Of a stretch of 64,000 nucleotides of DNA, positions 49,214-57,605 are shown in pieces. The stretch's first letter is position 1, and each line of letters starts with the position of its first letter. The notes beneath the pieces are model-generated. The model was not told the origin of the DNA and searched no databases. It saw only the letters and a program-made list of their open reading frames with translations. This stretch comes from Metallosphaera sedula DSM 5348 (GTDB taxonomy: Archaea; Thermoproteota; Thermoprotei_A; Sulfolobales; Sulfolobaceae): the NCBI RefSeq assembly GCF_000016605.1, contig NC_009440.1:1896001-1960000 (forward strand). Direction: 5' to 3'. The position numbers and the translations under genes are program-made.

Positions 49214-50379
49214 ACGTTGTTTACGTTAGTCCCCGTGGGGCCCGTTTTAATTACTGCCCCAATTCTCTCAAGCAACTCGTAGGAAGAGTGAGTTTCTAAG
49301 GCTTTCCTTATCTCCCTCTTTGGTACGTCCATTCCTCCCGAAACCACACATCCAGCGTATTCGCTGTTACCATCAATACCGTCAGTAGCTACGGCGTACA
49401 GGGTAACGTTGGTGACCTTCACCCACTCCAGGAAGGACAGGCAAACCTCACCGTTTCTTCCGCCCTTGCCTGCAGGACCCCTTACCGTAACCTCAGGTTC
49501 ACCACCAAGAAGAATTGTGAAGGGTCTCCTAAAGCTCAATTCCCTTGTGTTCACGATGGAGGCTAGTAGGCTTCCCAGGGACCTAGCCTCTCCCCTAACC
49601 TCACTGGAGAGGATTACCGCCCCTGGCATATCAGTGAGATCCTTGAGAACGTCGCTCACGCTCTGAATGAGAAACACCCAGGAGTTGCTTAGTTGCTTTG
49701 GCGTCTCTTCTAGGTACTGCACTAAATCTAGATTTAGCTGTTCCAAGATCTGCCTAGCCTCGTCCACCGTTGAGGGATCTTGAATTGTGGGTCCGCTCCC
49801 CACAACGGATAAATCGTTTCCAGGGACATCACTTACCACCAGGGTAACTACTTGAGATCTCGCCAAACTAGCTAGTCTGCCTCCCTTAACCCTGGAAAGA
49901 TGCTTCCTGACAGTGTTAATCTCATCTATCCCTAGCCCTGAGGTCACCAGTTTCTTCATGGTCTCCACATAGAGTTGAGCAGGAGGTATTGGATCCTCCA
50001 TCAATGATGAGGCTCCCCCTGACAGGAGAAATATAACTAGGTCGTAGTCCCACGTCATGAGGGCTTCCCTTACCAATTTTCCAGCCCTGAAGCTCTCATC
50101 GTCTGGATACGGATGAGACGAATGTATTATCTGGGCGTGGCCCTCAACCGTAAGATTGTCCCCCTTTGGTTTAACAACTATTGCCTCGTAGTTGCTTAGC
50201 TTCTCCAGGAAGAAGTTGGCCATCTTTACGGAGGCCTTCCCTACGGAAATAACAAGGGGTTTTGAAAACTGAAACCTTGAGCCCTCCACGACCAGCTCGT
50301 TATTTCTTACCTGAACTTTCCTCTCTAACGCCTGCCTCGGATCCGAGAGCCTTAGTATCCTGTCTATTACTTGGTCCAC
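49192..50379 (-). CDS. gck: Glycerate 2-kinase (MOFRL family)
   Basis: The enzyme phosphorylates glycerate to 2-phosphoglycerate, a step of the non-phosphorylative or branched Entner-Doudoroff route in Sulfolobales. The 395-residue protein has FLLSGGASSLMEDP, SDVPGNDLSVVGSGPTIQDP, ATDGIDGNSEYAG and the C-terminal GPTGTNVNNV motif of the MOFRL domain. The start is GTG at 50379, which places its first 80 nt inside the end of the MFS gene on the same strand; no suitable later start is seen. Co-expression with an MFS carrier suggests uptake and use of a related acid. Confidence 0.92.
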   Translation of the reverse strand: MDQVIDRILRLSDPRQALERKVQVRNNELVVEGSRFQFSKPLVISVGKASVKMANFFLEKLSNYEAIVVKPKGDNLTVEGHAQIIHSSHPYPDDESFRAGKLVREALMTWDYDLVIFLLSGGASSLMEDPIPPAQLYVETMKKLVTSGLGIDEINTVRKHLSRVKGGRLASLARSQVVTLVVSDVPGNDLSVVGSGPTIQDPSTVDEARQILEQLNLDLVQYLEETPKQLSNSWVFLIQSVSDVLKDLTDMPGAVILSSEVRGEARSLGSLLASIVNTRELSFRRPFTILLGGEPEVTVRGPAGKGGRNGEVCLSFLEWVKVTNVTLYAVATDGIDGNSEYAGCVVSGGMDVPKREIRKALETHSSYELLERIGAVIKTGPTGTNVNNVYVLIAP

Positions 50380-51472
50380 GGTACACCATGAGAATCCCCA
50401 AGGTTAAAAGGGATAGTCCCAACACAAGGACAGGGAACCTGGTCCCGGTTACACTGACGATGAACGAATAAGAAAGCGCAACGACAGACGCCACAAAGGA
50501 AGATATGGTGGTGATCAATCCCCACGTTCTCCCCATCAGATTATTGGACACCCTAAGCCTGAGATCTGATCTGATTGAAATGGACTGAATAGAGCTCAGG
50601 ATTCCCCTTAGAACTAGGAGGACATAAACTAAGTATAATGGGGAAAGACTAATCGCCACCAGGACCAACCCAAGTAGCAGGGAACCTGTCCTAGCCCATA
50701 TTCCGATAGAGTTCTCCCTTATCCTCTCACCAGTTAGGATTGCCCCCATTCCGTTACCCAGCGTAGTGAGCAGGCTCACCAATGCAAGGGAAGGCTCCAC
50801 AGAGGACACCACAAAAACTAAGCTATTCATCATTACTGGGATTACGTCCAGGAACGAGAAAACTAGGATCGGATAAATTATCAGGCTAACGGGAATCCTC
50901 CCCTTAGGTTCGTCTTTCCTGGCCTTTACCCTCACATTCCCTATAAAGAACACAGTGAACAGTCTCATGACTGACGCAATCGAGAGGAAAGCCGTGATGC
51001 CCAGAACTGGGTAGGATAGACTGACAAGTCCTCCCACAACGGAGGATATTGAGATCGTGAGTGAATTAAGTGAGGTACCCCCAAGAACTTGCCTTTTCTC
51101 CATCACTGACTGCACAAGACCTGCAGAGAGTGGGCCGTTGAGCGACGTAAGCAAGTTGAAACCTACGTAAGAAAAGGGGGTCAGCTTCAAACTGAGAATG
51201 GGCAAGAGTATGAGCACAGCCTGGGACAACCTGGTTAGCATTAGGGCCTTCCTTCTGTCAAGCGAGTCGCTCAAGTACCCTGACGGAAGGCGAATTAAGG
51301 CCCCAACTAACATGGTCACTCCGACCACGAGAGAATAGAAGGAAGGGGACACAAGCAAAAGGATGTAGGCTGATATTACGTTGAACATTATTCCAGAGAT
51401 GTGTGAAAGGGAGATTGAGGCCCAATAGAACCTGAAACTTCTGTTCTCACCTAGTATCTTGCCTAGCCTCAA
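50300..51472 (-). CDS. MFS transporter
   Basis: The 390-residue protein has about eleven to twelve hydrophobic segments and the MFS loop between segments 2 and 3 (IRLPSGYLSDSLDRRKAL, residues about 61-78). A short hydrophilic C-terminal tail (after residue 360) is encoded in the 80-nt overlap with glycerate kinase. It overlaps the upstream DUF2250 gene by 4 nt. The substrate is unknown; glycerate or a sugar acid is a guess from the neighbour. Confidence 0.85.
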   Translation of the reverse strand: MRLGKILGENRSFRFYWASISLSHISGIMFNVISAYILLLVSPSFYSLVVGVTMLVGALIRLPSGYLSDSLDRRKALMLTRLSQAVLILLPILSLKLTPFSYVGFNLLTSLNGPLSAGLVQSVMEKRQVLGGTSLNSLTISISSVVGGLVSLSYPVLGITAFLSIASVMRLFTVFFIGNVRVKARKDEPKGRIPVSLIIYPILVFSFLDVIPVMMNSLVFVVSSVEPSLALVSLLTTLGNGMGAILTGERIRENSIGIWARTGSLLLGLVLVAISLSPLYLVYVLLVLRGILSSIQSISIRSDLRLRVSNNLMGRTWGLITTISSFVASVVALSYSFIVSVTGTRFPVLVLGLSLLTLGILMVYRGPSNRQDTKALGSEAGVREESSGKK

Positions 51473-51807
51473 CCCTTCTTCAACTCCTTATAGAGCTGAG
51501 AAGCTACTCTCCTTCCCTCCTTGCTAAGGTCGTAATATATCCCCTTTGGCTTGGTCCCCATCTCCTTTGCTTTAACCTTCAACCACGGCTTCACTGAGGA
51601 CGTGACTGACCTCTTTAGAGAACCCTGAAACCTCACCAGATAACCCAGTTTCTCAAGTTCCATGCACTCTTTCTCCAGTACGTCTGGATCATATTTGGGA
51701 GCCCATCCGCTCTCTCCCATTAGGCGTCTAGCCATATACCAAGGGTTATCGGGCCCGAACTTGTAAATATGTGCCAGGATAAGCTTCTGAAGCTCACTGA
51801 GCTCCAC
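51469..51807 (-). CDS. DUF2250-like winged-helix protein
   Basis: The 112-residue protein reads as a small winged helix: [26 protein letters not shown] (1-30) resembles the DUF2250 family start, followed by [22 protein letters not shown] and a C-terminal helix. No ligand site is visible. It overlaps the DtxR-like gene by 14 nt and the MFS gene by 4 nt, so it belongs to the operon. It may assist the DtxR-like regulator. Confidence 0.7.
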   Translation of the reverse strand: MELSELQKLILAHIYKFGPDNPWYMARRLMGESGWAPKYDPDVLEKECMELEKLGYLVRFQGSLKRSVTSSVKPWLKVKAKEMGTKPKGIYYDLSKEGRRVASQLYKELKKG

Positions 51808-52435
51808 GGACTATCACCTGCTCTGCAAGAGATCGGGGAACCTTATTTTCCTTGTTATTTATCTGGACTTTCACTTCCCCATTGAGGTTATCCAGTACCA
51901 CGATGTTCCTCCCTGGTAGAAGGCCTAGGGAGTCAGCCATTCTCAATATCCACTCTTTCTCCTTAACTATCATGATCACGGTGTATTCTCCAGGTTTTGT
52001 CTCGGTAAGTGGAACGCCCTCCACTCGATCTTCCCTCCCAGGGATAGGGTGCCCGTGGGGACAGGTCTTGGGATGACCCACCACCTCATCTATCTTGTCA
52101 AGAACATCCTCAGGCCATATGTGTTCTAGCCTATGTGCCAGTTCGTGCGCCCTAATCCAGTCCAGGCCCACTATATCTGTGAGGAGCCTCTCGGAGAGGC
52201 GGTGTGACCTTATTAACCTAATTGCGAGTCTCTTTCCGTCCTCGGTAAGCTTTATCCTCCTTGATTTCCTGTCTATGAAACCAAGGGACTCCAGCCTGTC
52301 CAATGCCTTACTAATTGTGCCTGGGGAAATCGAGAATGCGTCGATCAGGTCAACAACCTTAGCGTGACCCTTTGTTTCCTCCAGCTCATAGATCTCCTTT
52401 AGGTAATTTTCCAGTGGCTCCGATAATTCAGACAT
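51794..52435 (-). CDS. DtxR/MntR-family metal-dependent regulator
   Basis: The 213-residue protein has the DtxR layout: a winged helix (about 5-65, [36 protein letters not shown]), a dimerisation and metal domain (65-140) with His, Glu and a CPHGHPIPG motif typical of the family, and a C-terminal FeoA/SH3-like domain (about 145-210). Such proteins repress iron or manganese uptake genes when the metal is bound. It lies in an operon of five genes ending in glycerate kinase. Confidence 0.92.
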   Translation of the reverse strand: MSELSEPLENYLKEIYELEETKGHAKVVDLIDAFSISPGTISKALDRLESLGFIDRKSRRIKLTEDGKRLAIRLIRSHRLSERLLTDIVGLDWIRAHELAHRLEHIWPEDVLDKIDEVVGHPKTCPHGHPIPGREDRVEGVPLTETKPGEYTVIMIVKEKEWILRMADSLGLLPGRNIVVLDNLNGEVKVQINNKENKVPRSLAEQVIVRGAQ

Positions 52436-52447
52436 ACGATCTATTTT

Positions 52448-52708
52448 TCACGCCTTAATTTTAGTCTTTATACTTTCGATAAGTCTCGTAACAGACTCTT
52501 CCTTTGCGAAGACCTCAATATGGGCATTAAACTTTCCCATAATTCCCTGGTCCTTGAGGTAGGCCTTCACGTTATTTATGACCTCGTCTACCGCAGAAGA
52601 AATATGATCGTGGAGGCCCGTCTTGGATACGCCATCAGGAACCTCCACGTTATCAACTTTCACAATAGCATAGAATTTCTTACTATCTCCCGTCAATGGG
52701 ATCGCCAA
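52448..52708 (-). CDS. Small hypothetical protein upstream of the DtxR-like gene, 86 aa
   Basis: I do not recognise this protein. It has 86 residues with an N-terminal beta strand (KFYAIVKVDNVEVP), a His-Asp-His segment (residues about 33-35), and amphipathic helices to the C-terminus (ISSAVDEVINNVKAYLKDQ, SVTRLIESIKTKIK). An alpha/beta sandwich is likely. The start is TTG at 52708, with a second TTG a few codons on (52696). It lies 12 nt before the DtxR-like gene on the same strand. Confidence 0.55.
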   Translation of the reverse strand: MAIPLTGDSKKFYAIVKVDNVEVPDGVSKTGLHDHISSAVDEVINNVKAYLKDQGIMGKFNAHIEVFAKEESVTRLIESIKTKIKA

Positions 52709-52766
52709 AATAAATAGAGTAGTACGTTGGTAAAAAGATTGAGGTACGAAATTCGAATCAACAAAA

Positions 52767-52774
52767 ATATTTAA
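52767..52774 (+). promoter_or_regulatory. TATA-like box of the glycine-zipper protein gene
   Basis: ATATTTAA is centred about 27 nt before the ATG at 52798. It supports that ATG over the GTG at 52777, which lies too close to the element. Confidence 0.45.
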
Positions 52775-52797
52775 GCGTGAGGACTAACAATTCTTTG

Positions 52798-53223
52798 ATG
52801 TTCAAGGTAATTTTTAGAGTTACAAGCGAGAGAAGGGATACTGCGGGACTAGCCGGAATAAAAAGGGCTGGATTCATACCCTGCATGTCCAAGAGAAACG
52901 GAAATGAGGAGATATATGCAACGGTTTATAGAACGAACGACATGGAGGAGTTGAGGGAGGCGATCACTGAGGCTGCCTTTTTCCTGGAGAAAGCGGGAAG
53001 GAAGGGAGGACAAAACTTCGCCACCGTTTTCAAGGTTAACGACAGTTACCTGGGCAAGGGTATAGGCGGAGTTCTAGGTGCATCACTGGGACTTAAACTA
53101 GGCGGAATTCCCGGTCTCTTTATTGGGGCGCTGGGAGGTCTCCTCCTAGGGGAGGTTTTTGACATAGAGTTAAATGAGACCTACGCAGGTGTATACACAT
53201 GGCCAATGTCGATAGGACAGTAA
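52798..53223 (+). CDS. Hypothetical protein with C-terminal glycine-zipper membrane segment
   Basis: The 141-residue protein (ATG at 52798) has an alpha/beta soluble N-terminal part (about 1-80) with the charged loop KAGRKGGQNFATVFKV, and then a very Gly-rich hydrophobic stretch (about 84-122, GIGGVLGASLGLKLGG and LGGLLLGEVFDI) like a glycine zipper that packs in membrane. The family is not recognised. It overlaps the following membrane protein gene by 25 nt, so the two probably work as a pair. Confidence 0.6.
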   Translation: MFKVIFRVTSERRDTAGLAGIKRAGFIPCMSKRNGNEEIYATVYRTNDMEELREAITEAAFFLEKAGRKGGQNFATVFKVNDSYLGKGIGGVLGASLGLKLGGIPGLFIGALGGLLLGEVFDIELNETYAGVYTWPMSIGQ

Positions 53224-53600
53224 CCAAGAGAATAGTGAGCATCCTAATAGGTTCAATGATGTTTTTCTCCTCGGTTTACCTTGTGGATAAGGTACCGTTC
53301 AACCTCTTTGAAATGATCGCGACCTTCAATCCATACATCCTCTATTATGTAGGTCTGATACTGGGAGCAGAGAGAATAATCTTTGGTATAACTAACAACA
53401 AGAGACTATATTACCTGCTCATGGGAGAGGGTGATCTAGCTGCCTACGTGGTGTTTAGCATGTTCTTCTTTGGCATATTCATGGGTCTATACATAGGGAT
53501 ATACGCGCTTTTCCTTCAAGGATTACTTGTAAAAATTGCTGAAGTCGTTAATGGGATATCTTACGTGCTTTTCGCGATCGCACTGTGGTCCTTGCCCTAA
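53199..53600 (+). CDS. Small polytopic membrane protein, 133 aa
   Basis: I do not recognise this protein. It has four hydrophobic segments (about 12-28, 42-62, 80-102, 108-130) separated by short polar loops, with a Tyr-rich first half. There are no catalytic motifs. The start lies within the end of the preceding gene (25-nt overlap). It is convergent with the methyltransferase gene, one base apart. Confidence 0.6.
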   Translation: MANVDRTVTKRIVSILIGSMMFFSSVYLVDKVPFNLFEMIATFNPYILYYVGLILGAERIIFGITNNKRLYYLLMGEGDLAAYVVFSMFFFGIFMGLYIGIYALFLQGLLVKIAEVVNGISYVLFAIALWSLP

Positions 53601-53601
53601 A

Positions 53602-54294
53602 CTAGCTTTTTACACAATTTATGAGAGACCAAGGTCCCATCTGTCTAACGCTTGTTGTCTTGAGGTTAAACCTCTCTGAAATAGATACGTAATACGTTTC
53701 AGGCCTCAACTCTAGTTTCCACCATCTCGAGAGAACATTAGCTATCATCCCTCTCTTAGTGAGAACGCCCATGGAACATCTTCCGCCCCTTTTGAGGACC
53801 CTGGAGATCTCTGAAATTGGCTTCGATGGATCAGGAAACATGTGAACCACAAACATAGATGTAGCCCCATCAAAGGATTCGTCGGCAAAGGGGAGAGACA
53901 TTGCATCACCTCTCACCGCAGTCACCCTAGATCTTTTCCGCTTGAGTATAGCTAGAAATCTCATGGAAATGTCAAGTCCGTAACACTGCTCACACTTTAC
54001 GTAATCAAAGATCTTACCAGGACCTGTGCCCACGTCCAAAAATTCCTTTCCAGAGGAGTGGGAGGCCGCATCCTTAAGCACAGACGAGTAACTTGTTCTA
54101 CCCGTTATCAAGAATCCTAGGGGAGCCCAGATATCTTCATATAGCGGTGCAACTTTCTCTAGAATATCGTTGCTCTTGGGCTCCTCTTGAAGAAAGTCGT
54201 AAACGCCATTAATCAACCTATAAATGTGACCCCTGGGGCATCTAAGATCATCTGACAACGGAAGTCTATCCAGTGGGCAAACAAAGGAAACCAT
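53602..54294 (-). CDS. Class I SAM-dependent methyltransferase with N-terminal zinc-ribbon-like motif
   Basis: The 230-residue protein has the SAM motif EFLDVGTGPGKIFD (about residues 86-99), an AVRGDAMSLPFADESFDGA segment for motif II-III, and a long hydrophobic-aromatic C-terminus. The first 25 residues hold three Cys (CPLDRLPLSDDLRCPRGH), like the N-terminal zinc site of RlmA-type RNA methyltransferases; a small-molecule or RNA substrate is possible. It follows the CBS gene by one base on the same strand. Confidence 0.85.
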   Translation of the reverse strand: MVSFVCPLDRLPLSDDLRCPRGHIYRLINGVYDFLQEEPKSNDILEKVAPLYEDIWAPLGFLITGRTSYSSVLKDAASHSSGKEFLDVGTGPGKIFDYVKCEQCYGLDISMRFLAILKRKRSRVTAVRGDAMSLPFADESFDGATSMFVVHMFPDPSKPISEISRVLKRGGRCSMGVLTKRGMIANVLSRWWKLELRPETYYVSISERFNLKTTSVRQMGPWSLINCVKS

Positions 54295-54295
54295 G

Positions 54296-55006
54296 TTAAA
54301 CCTTCATTGAGTACACATAAATATGCTTGATAAGATCCTTAAGTGTAACAATATATAAACTGTGATCCACGGAAAAGACCAGACTTCCAACTCCCTTTTG
54401 CATCATGAGCTCCACACCTTCCCTTAAACTAAGATTAGAGTCACCCTTAACCAGGTAGGGAACCATAACCTGCTTCACCTCTTCCTGTAAGGTCAGCTTA
54501 TCAGAAAATCTGTAAACCACATCCCTTGCAGATATCATTCCCAATGGCTGATCCTCAACAACTGGCAGATGTCTGATGGAGTTCCTAACCATGATCTCAG
54601 CAGCAGTTGAGAGCCTTGTGAATCCCTCTACGGTGATAGCTCTCACTGCTAGGTCGAAAATCTTCTCCTCCTCGCCCCATTCGTAACCTCTGACCAAGTC
54701 CTTTTCTGTCACTATCTTACCATCAGTTATTACCGCGTCCACAGAGTTCTGCATCATGGCTCTAGCTATCTCAATGGCGTCCGCATTGTTCACTTGAACT
54801 ATCCTCTTCAACTTCACATTGCTCAGCTTGTCTTCAACCGATCTCTCCAGTATCTGCCTCATTGCCTCATCCACGGTGAATAATCCAACCATCTTGCCAT
54901 CGCAGGTAACCACTATCCTTCTGATTCTATTAGTTTTCATGAAGAATATTGTGTCGAGAACAGTCGAAGAACAGTCCAATGAAATTATTTCTGAACCCTC
55001 AATCAA
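54296..55006 (-). CDS. Four-CBS-domain protein
   Basis: The 236-residue protein consists of two CBS pairs (about 1-115 and 125-235). CBS motifs are visible as RRIVVTCDGKMVGLFTVDEAM, DAVITDGKIVTEKDL, RHLPVVEDQPLGMISARDVV and GSLVFSVDHSLYIVTLKDL. CBS pairs bind adenosine nucleotides or SAM and act as energy sensors. It lies between mobB (8-nt overlap) and the methyltransferase. Confidence 0.9.
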   Translation of the reverse strand: MIEGSEIISLDCSSTVLDTIFFMKTNRIRRIVVTCDGKMVGLFTVDEAMRQILERSVEDKLSNVKLKRIVQVNNADAIEIARAMMQNSVDAVITDGKIVTEKDLVRGYEWGEEEKIFDLAVRAITVEGFTRLSTAAEIMVRNSIRHLPVVEDQPLGMISARDVVYRFSDKLTLQEEVKQVMVPYLVKGDSNLSLREGVELMMQKGVGSLVFSVDHSLYIVTLKDLIKHIYVYSMKV

Positions 55007-55484
55007 GAAGTTTTACCTCTTTGATCCCCCATTTTTTCATTAACTTATATAGCGTCATGTACACCATTTTATCTTTTTGTTTAGGAAATACCTCGACTGA
55101 GGCTTCGAGCTTACATTGAGACGCCTCCTCTACAATCTCCTTCACTATCCTATCAGCATCAGAGGGGTCGTTCACAACGATTTTTTTGCCCAAATCCCTA
55201 TTAGCGAATCCCTCCACGAGTACAACGTCTGCCGGGATAAGATCCAAGTAATCTGGGGTTGAACACCTCCAGAGCAACGCACAGTCATTACTGTGTAGTA
55301 TAGTCACATCTGATCCAGCATTCATGAAGCGTGCAGTATCCTTTCTACTGGGGTTTATCTCGTGATGGGTATGTTTCACTGTAGCCACAGTTAAGCCCCT
55401 TCGCTTCAGAGCCGAGACAGCCCTCTCAATTACCAGCGTTTTCCCACTATCCTTCCTTCCCACTATCTGAAAGATGCAATCCAT
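54999..55484 (-). CDS. mobB: Molybdopterin-guanine dinucleotide biosynthesis protein MobB
   Basis: MobB is a small GTPase of molybdenum cofactor synthesis. The chosen start (ATG 55484) gives 161 residues with the Walker A loop GRKDSGKT at residues 9-16 and the VATVKHTHHEI and FMNAGSDVTIL segments typical of MobB, and a DVVLVEGFANRD strand. The longer reading frame beginning at 55763 would add 93 residues from the antisense strand of moeA and is rejected. It is divergent from moeA, with 28 bp between start codons. Confidence 0.9.
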   Translation of the reverse strand: MDCIFQIVGRKDSGKTLVIERAVSALKRRGLTVATVKHTHHEINPSRKDTARFMNAGSDVTILHSNDCALLWRCSTPDYLDLIPADVVLVEGFANRDLGKKIVVNDPSDADRIVKEIVEEASQCKLEASVEVFPKQKDKMVYMTLYKLMKKWGIKEVKLLD

Positions 55485-55512
55485 ATTAACTAGGAATATC
55501 GATGGATTATGA

Positions 55513-56673
55513 ATGCTCATTCCAATCGACGAAGCCAGATCAATCATCAAGAAGATGCCTGTCCTACCTGCCAAGAAGGTGAGGCTAGATCCCATGTCCG
55601 CAGTGAGGAAAATCCTCGCGGAGGACGTGTTTGCAGTTAAGGACACGCCGGATAGGGACGTTTCTGCAATGGACGGATTCGCGTTCAGGTTCAGTGATCT
55701 CGAGGAGTTGAAGGAACTTAGGATAGCTGGAAAACTTTTCCCTTCCACAAGGGAATTGCCCAAACTCGGAAGAGGAGAGGCCTACTATATCACCACGGGA
55801 GCCCCCTTGCCCCTTGGTGCAGATACTGTCGCGAGAGCTGAGATTACCAGGGTTGTGGGCGATACGATTACAGTGAATGGACCAATATTCAAGGGAAAGG
55901 ACATCCGCCAACGGGGAGAAGACGTGAGGGTGGGAGACCTTTTAATCCCGCGGGGAACTTACCTAACTCCCTACCATTTGCCTATCCTCCTGCAACAGGG
56001 TATAGGCGAGGTTGAAGTCTTGGATATTTCCTTCTGTATTTTCGGCAATGGTGACGAAATAGTTCCATGGGGATCTCAGGGAGAGGGAATACCTGACTCC
56101 ATTGGGCCAACTTTTATGAAACTGCTCGAAAGGTTCGGGCAAACCCACTATCAAGGTATAGCTAGGGACAACCTCGATGATGTAAAAAAGACGCTGTCCA
56201 AATGTGTAGCGGGTTTCGACTTCGTCATATCAATAGGCGGATCCTCGGTTGGTGAGCGTGATTTCGTGAAAAGGGCCATCTCCGAGATGGGAAGACTACT
56301 CTTTGAGGGGGTCTCAACTAACGTCATAAAGAGGGGAGCCGTGGGGCTTATCTCGGGGAAACCTGTCCTAGTGTTACCTGGTCAGATAGTGTCAGCCATT
56401 ACAACATTTCACGAGCATGGTCTCCACATACTTACAAGAATGACAGAGACAGAGCTAAGGGAATTTGTGAAGTGTAAGCTAGGGAGTGAGGTTAAGGTAG
56501 ATCACAAGATGGATTCAACCTACCTAGTTAGGATTGACGGGGACAGGGCTTTCCCCCTCAGGTGGGGTGTGGGATTATACAGCGAGCTCGGAAGGGCTTC
56601 AGGCTTCACAATTCTAAAGAGAGGAGTAACGTACAAGGAGGGCGAGGAAGTAATTGTACAGAGATTCCTTTGA
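55513..56673 (+). CDS. moeA: Molybdopterin molybdenumtransferase MoeA
   Basis: MoeA inserts molybdate into molybdopterin-AMP. The 386-residue protein has VKDTPDRDVSAMDGFAFRF and TTGAPLPLGADTV in the N-terminal half, and the catalytic ISIGGSSVGERDFVK motif in the third domain. VLVLPGQIVSAITTF is another family motif. It overlaps mobA by 20 nt. Molybdenum or tungsten cofactor is needed by aldehyde oxidoreductases of Sulfolobales. Confidence 0.93.
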   Translation: MLIPIDEARSIIKKMPVLPAKKVRLDPMSAVRKILAEDVFAVKDTPDRDVSAMDGFAFRFSDLEELKELRIAGKLFPSTRELPKLGRGEAYYITTGAPLPLGADTVARAEITRVVGDTITVNGPIFKGKDIRQRGEDVRVGDLLIPRGTYLTPYHLPILLQQGIGEVEVLDISFCIFGNGDEIVPWGSQGEGIPDSIGPTFMKLLERFGQTHYQGIARDNLDDVKKTLSKCVAGFDFVISIGGSSVGERDFVKRAISEMGRLLFEGVSTNVIKRGAVGLISGKPVLVLPGQIVSAITTFHEHGLHILTRMTETELREFVKCKLGSEVKVDHKMDSTYLVRIDGDRAFPLRWGVGLYSELGRASGFTILKRGVTYKEGEEVIVQRFL

Positions 56674-57250
56674 CGCTGTAATTCTCGCTGGCGGGAATTC
56701 CATCAGGTTTGGTACTGACAAGTGTGAGTTTGAAATCGACGGAAAATCCATGTTGAAGAGGGTAGCCGAACTTTTCGAATTACCCATAATAGTCACGGAC
56801 AAACCGAGGGACATTAAGGGCAAAATTGTACAAGATAACTGGAAAGATGGTCCCCTGAAGGCACTTAAACTTGCTCTGAAGCTGGTTTCCAAGGAGAAGG
56901 TTTTCGTGACTGGATGTGATTTTCCCTTCCTATCCAGAGGACTCGTGGAAATTCTCTGCTCGAAGCAGGAACATGTGGCTACCACTCTCACGTGCGGTAA
57001 AATTCAACCTCTACTATCATGCTATTCTCTTGACTACCTTAAGACCCATATTGATAATTTCAAATCCATGACTGATCTACTAATAAACTCCCCGTCCGTC
57101 TACATAGCAGGACTCAGGGAAATCACAATGATAGACCCGCATCTTAGGACTCTCCTCAACGTCAACAGAGTAAGTGATCTCTGGAAAACCCAAAGGGGCT
57201 TCTGGAACACTAGAATATGGAATAATACCACGAGATTATTTGTTCTATAG
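56654..57250 (+). CDS. mobA: Molybdenum cofactor guanylyltransferase MobA-like
   Basis: MobA attaches GMP (or CMP) to molybdopterin. The 198-residue nucleotidyltransferase has the glycine-rich AVILAGGNSIRFGTDK motif at about residues 8-23 and the VFVTGCDFPFL metal motif. The start is TTG at 56654, inside the end of moeA. The C-terminal segment (about 135-198) is more diverged. Its end is followed by a 355-nt gene-poor stretch. Confidence 0.88.
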   Translation: MYRDSFDAVILAGGNSIRFGTDKCEFEIDGKSMLKRVAELFELPIIVTDKPRDIKGKIVQDNWKDGPLKALKLALKLVSKEKVFVTGCDFPFLSRGLVEILCSKQEHVATTLTCGKIQPLLSCYSLDYLKTHIDNFKSMTDLLINSPSVYIAGLREITMIDPHLRTLLNVNRVSDLWKTQRGFWNTRIWNNTTRLFVL

Positions 57251-57298
57251 CTAAAGAACAAGGTGAGATGATGAAAACCTCCGTAAGATTTGATAATG

Positions 57299-57342
57299 CT
57301 CTAGCTAGAGAAAATTAAAGAGAATTTCATCAAATATGATGA
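57299..57342. other. Two short inverted repeats in the mobA-dph6 gap
   Basis: The 57251-57486 stretch shows no convincing gene. It holds a perfect 12-bp palindrome CTCTAGCTAGAG at 57299-57310 and a hairpin-type repeat TCATCA-AATA-TGATGA at 57327-57342. They may be operators or end-of-transcript structures. An ATGATGA at 57268-57274 resembles box C but no box D follows. Confidence 0.3.
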
Positions 57343-57445
57343 TAAATAGTAGAGATGAGCATAGAAATCCCTATCTTGACTAAACATATATCAGAATAAT
57401 CCTTTCGAGTTTACGTTAGTTTTTAGAATGGCGTATATGAATAAT

Positions 57446-57455
57446 CTTTAAAATA
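57446..57455 (+). promoter_or_regulatory. TATA-like box before the possible 23-aa peptide
   Basis: CTTTAAAATA is centred about 36 nt before the ATG at 57487, which would leave a leader of about 10 nt. It is the best promoter candidate in this gap. Confidence 0.35.
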
Positions 57456-57486
57456 CTTTACAAGACACTATTAAATCAGATCCCTA

Positions 57487-57558
57487 ATGGCAAAGGGAAA
57501 GGAGAAGAAGGGACAGACCCAAGGCCAGCCACAGCAGTCTGGCGAAAAGAAGAAATAA
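57487..57558 (+). CDS. Possible 23-residue Lys/Gln-rich peptide
   Basis: ATG at 57487 opens a 23-residue frame that begins MAKGKEKKGQ, has a Gln/Pro-rich middle and ends in EKKK. It is highly basic and has no hydrophobic core, as in disordered tails of ribosomal or nucleic-acid-binding proteins. A TATA-like element lies upstream, and a T-rich stretch (57595-57602) downstream could end the transcript. The codon use is like that of neighbouring genes. It is too short for family assignment and may be chance or a remnant of a longer gene. Confidence 0.35.
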   Translation: MAKGKEKKGQTQGQPQQSGEKKK

Positions 57559-57573
57559 TGACTTAAACCTACG

Positions 57574-57583
57574 CTTAATAAAT
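57574..57583 (+). promoter_or_regulatory. TATA-like box of dph6
   Basis: CTTAATAAAT is centred about 27 nt before the ATG at 57606 and supports that codon over the GTG at 57603. Confidence 0.45.
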
Positions 57584-57605
57584 TAAAAGTTAACTCTTTT
57601 TTGTG

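Noticed and set aside
55485..55763. N-terminal extension of MobB
   Set aside because: It is read from the antisense strand of moeA and precedes the normal Walker A region by 93 residues of low-complexity Ser-rich sequence.
57268..57342. C/D-like small RNA downstream of mobA
   Set aside because: Two ATGATGA boxes are present but no CTGA box occurs at the proper distance.
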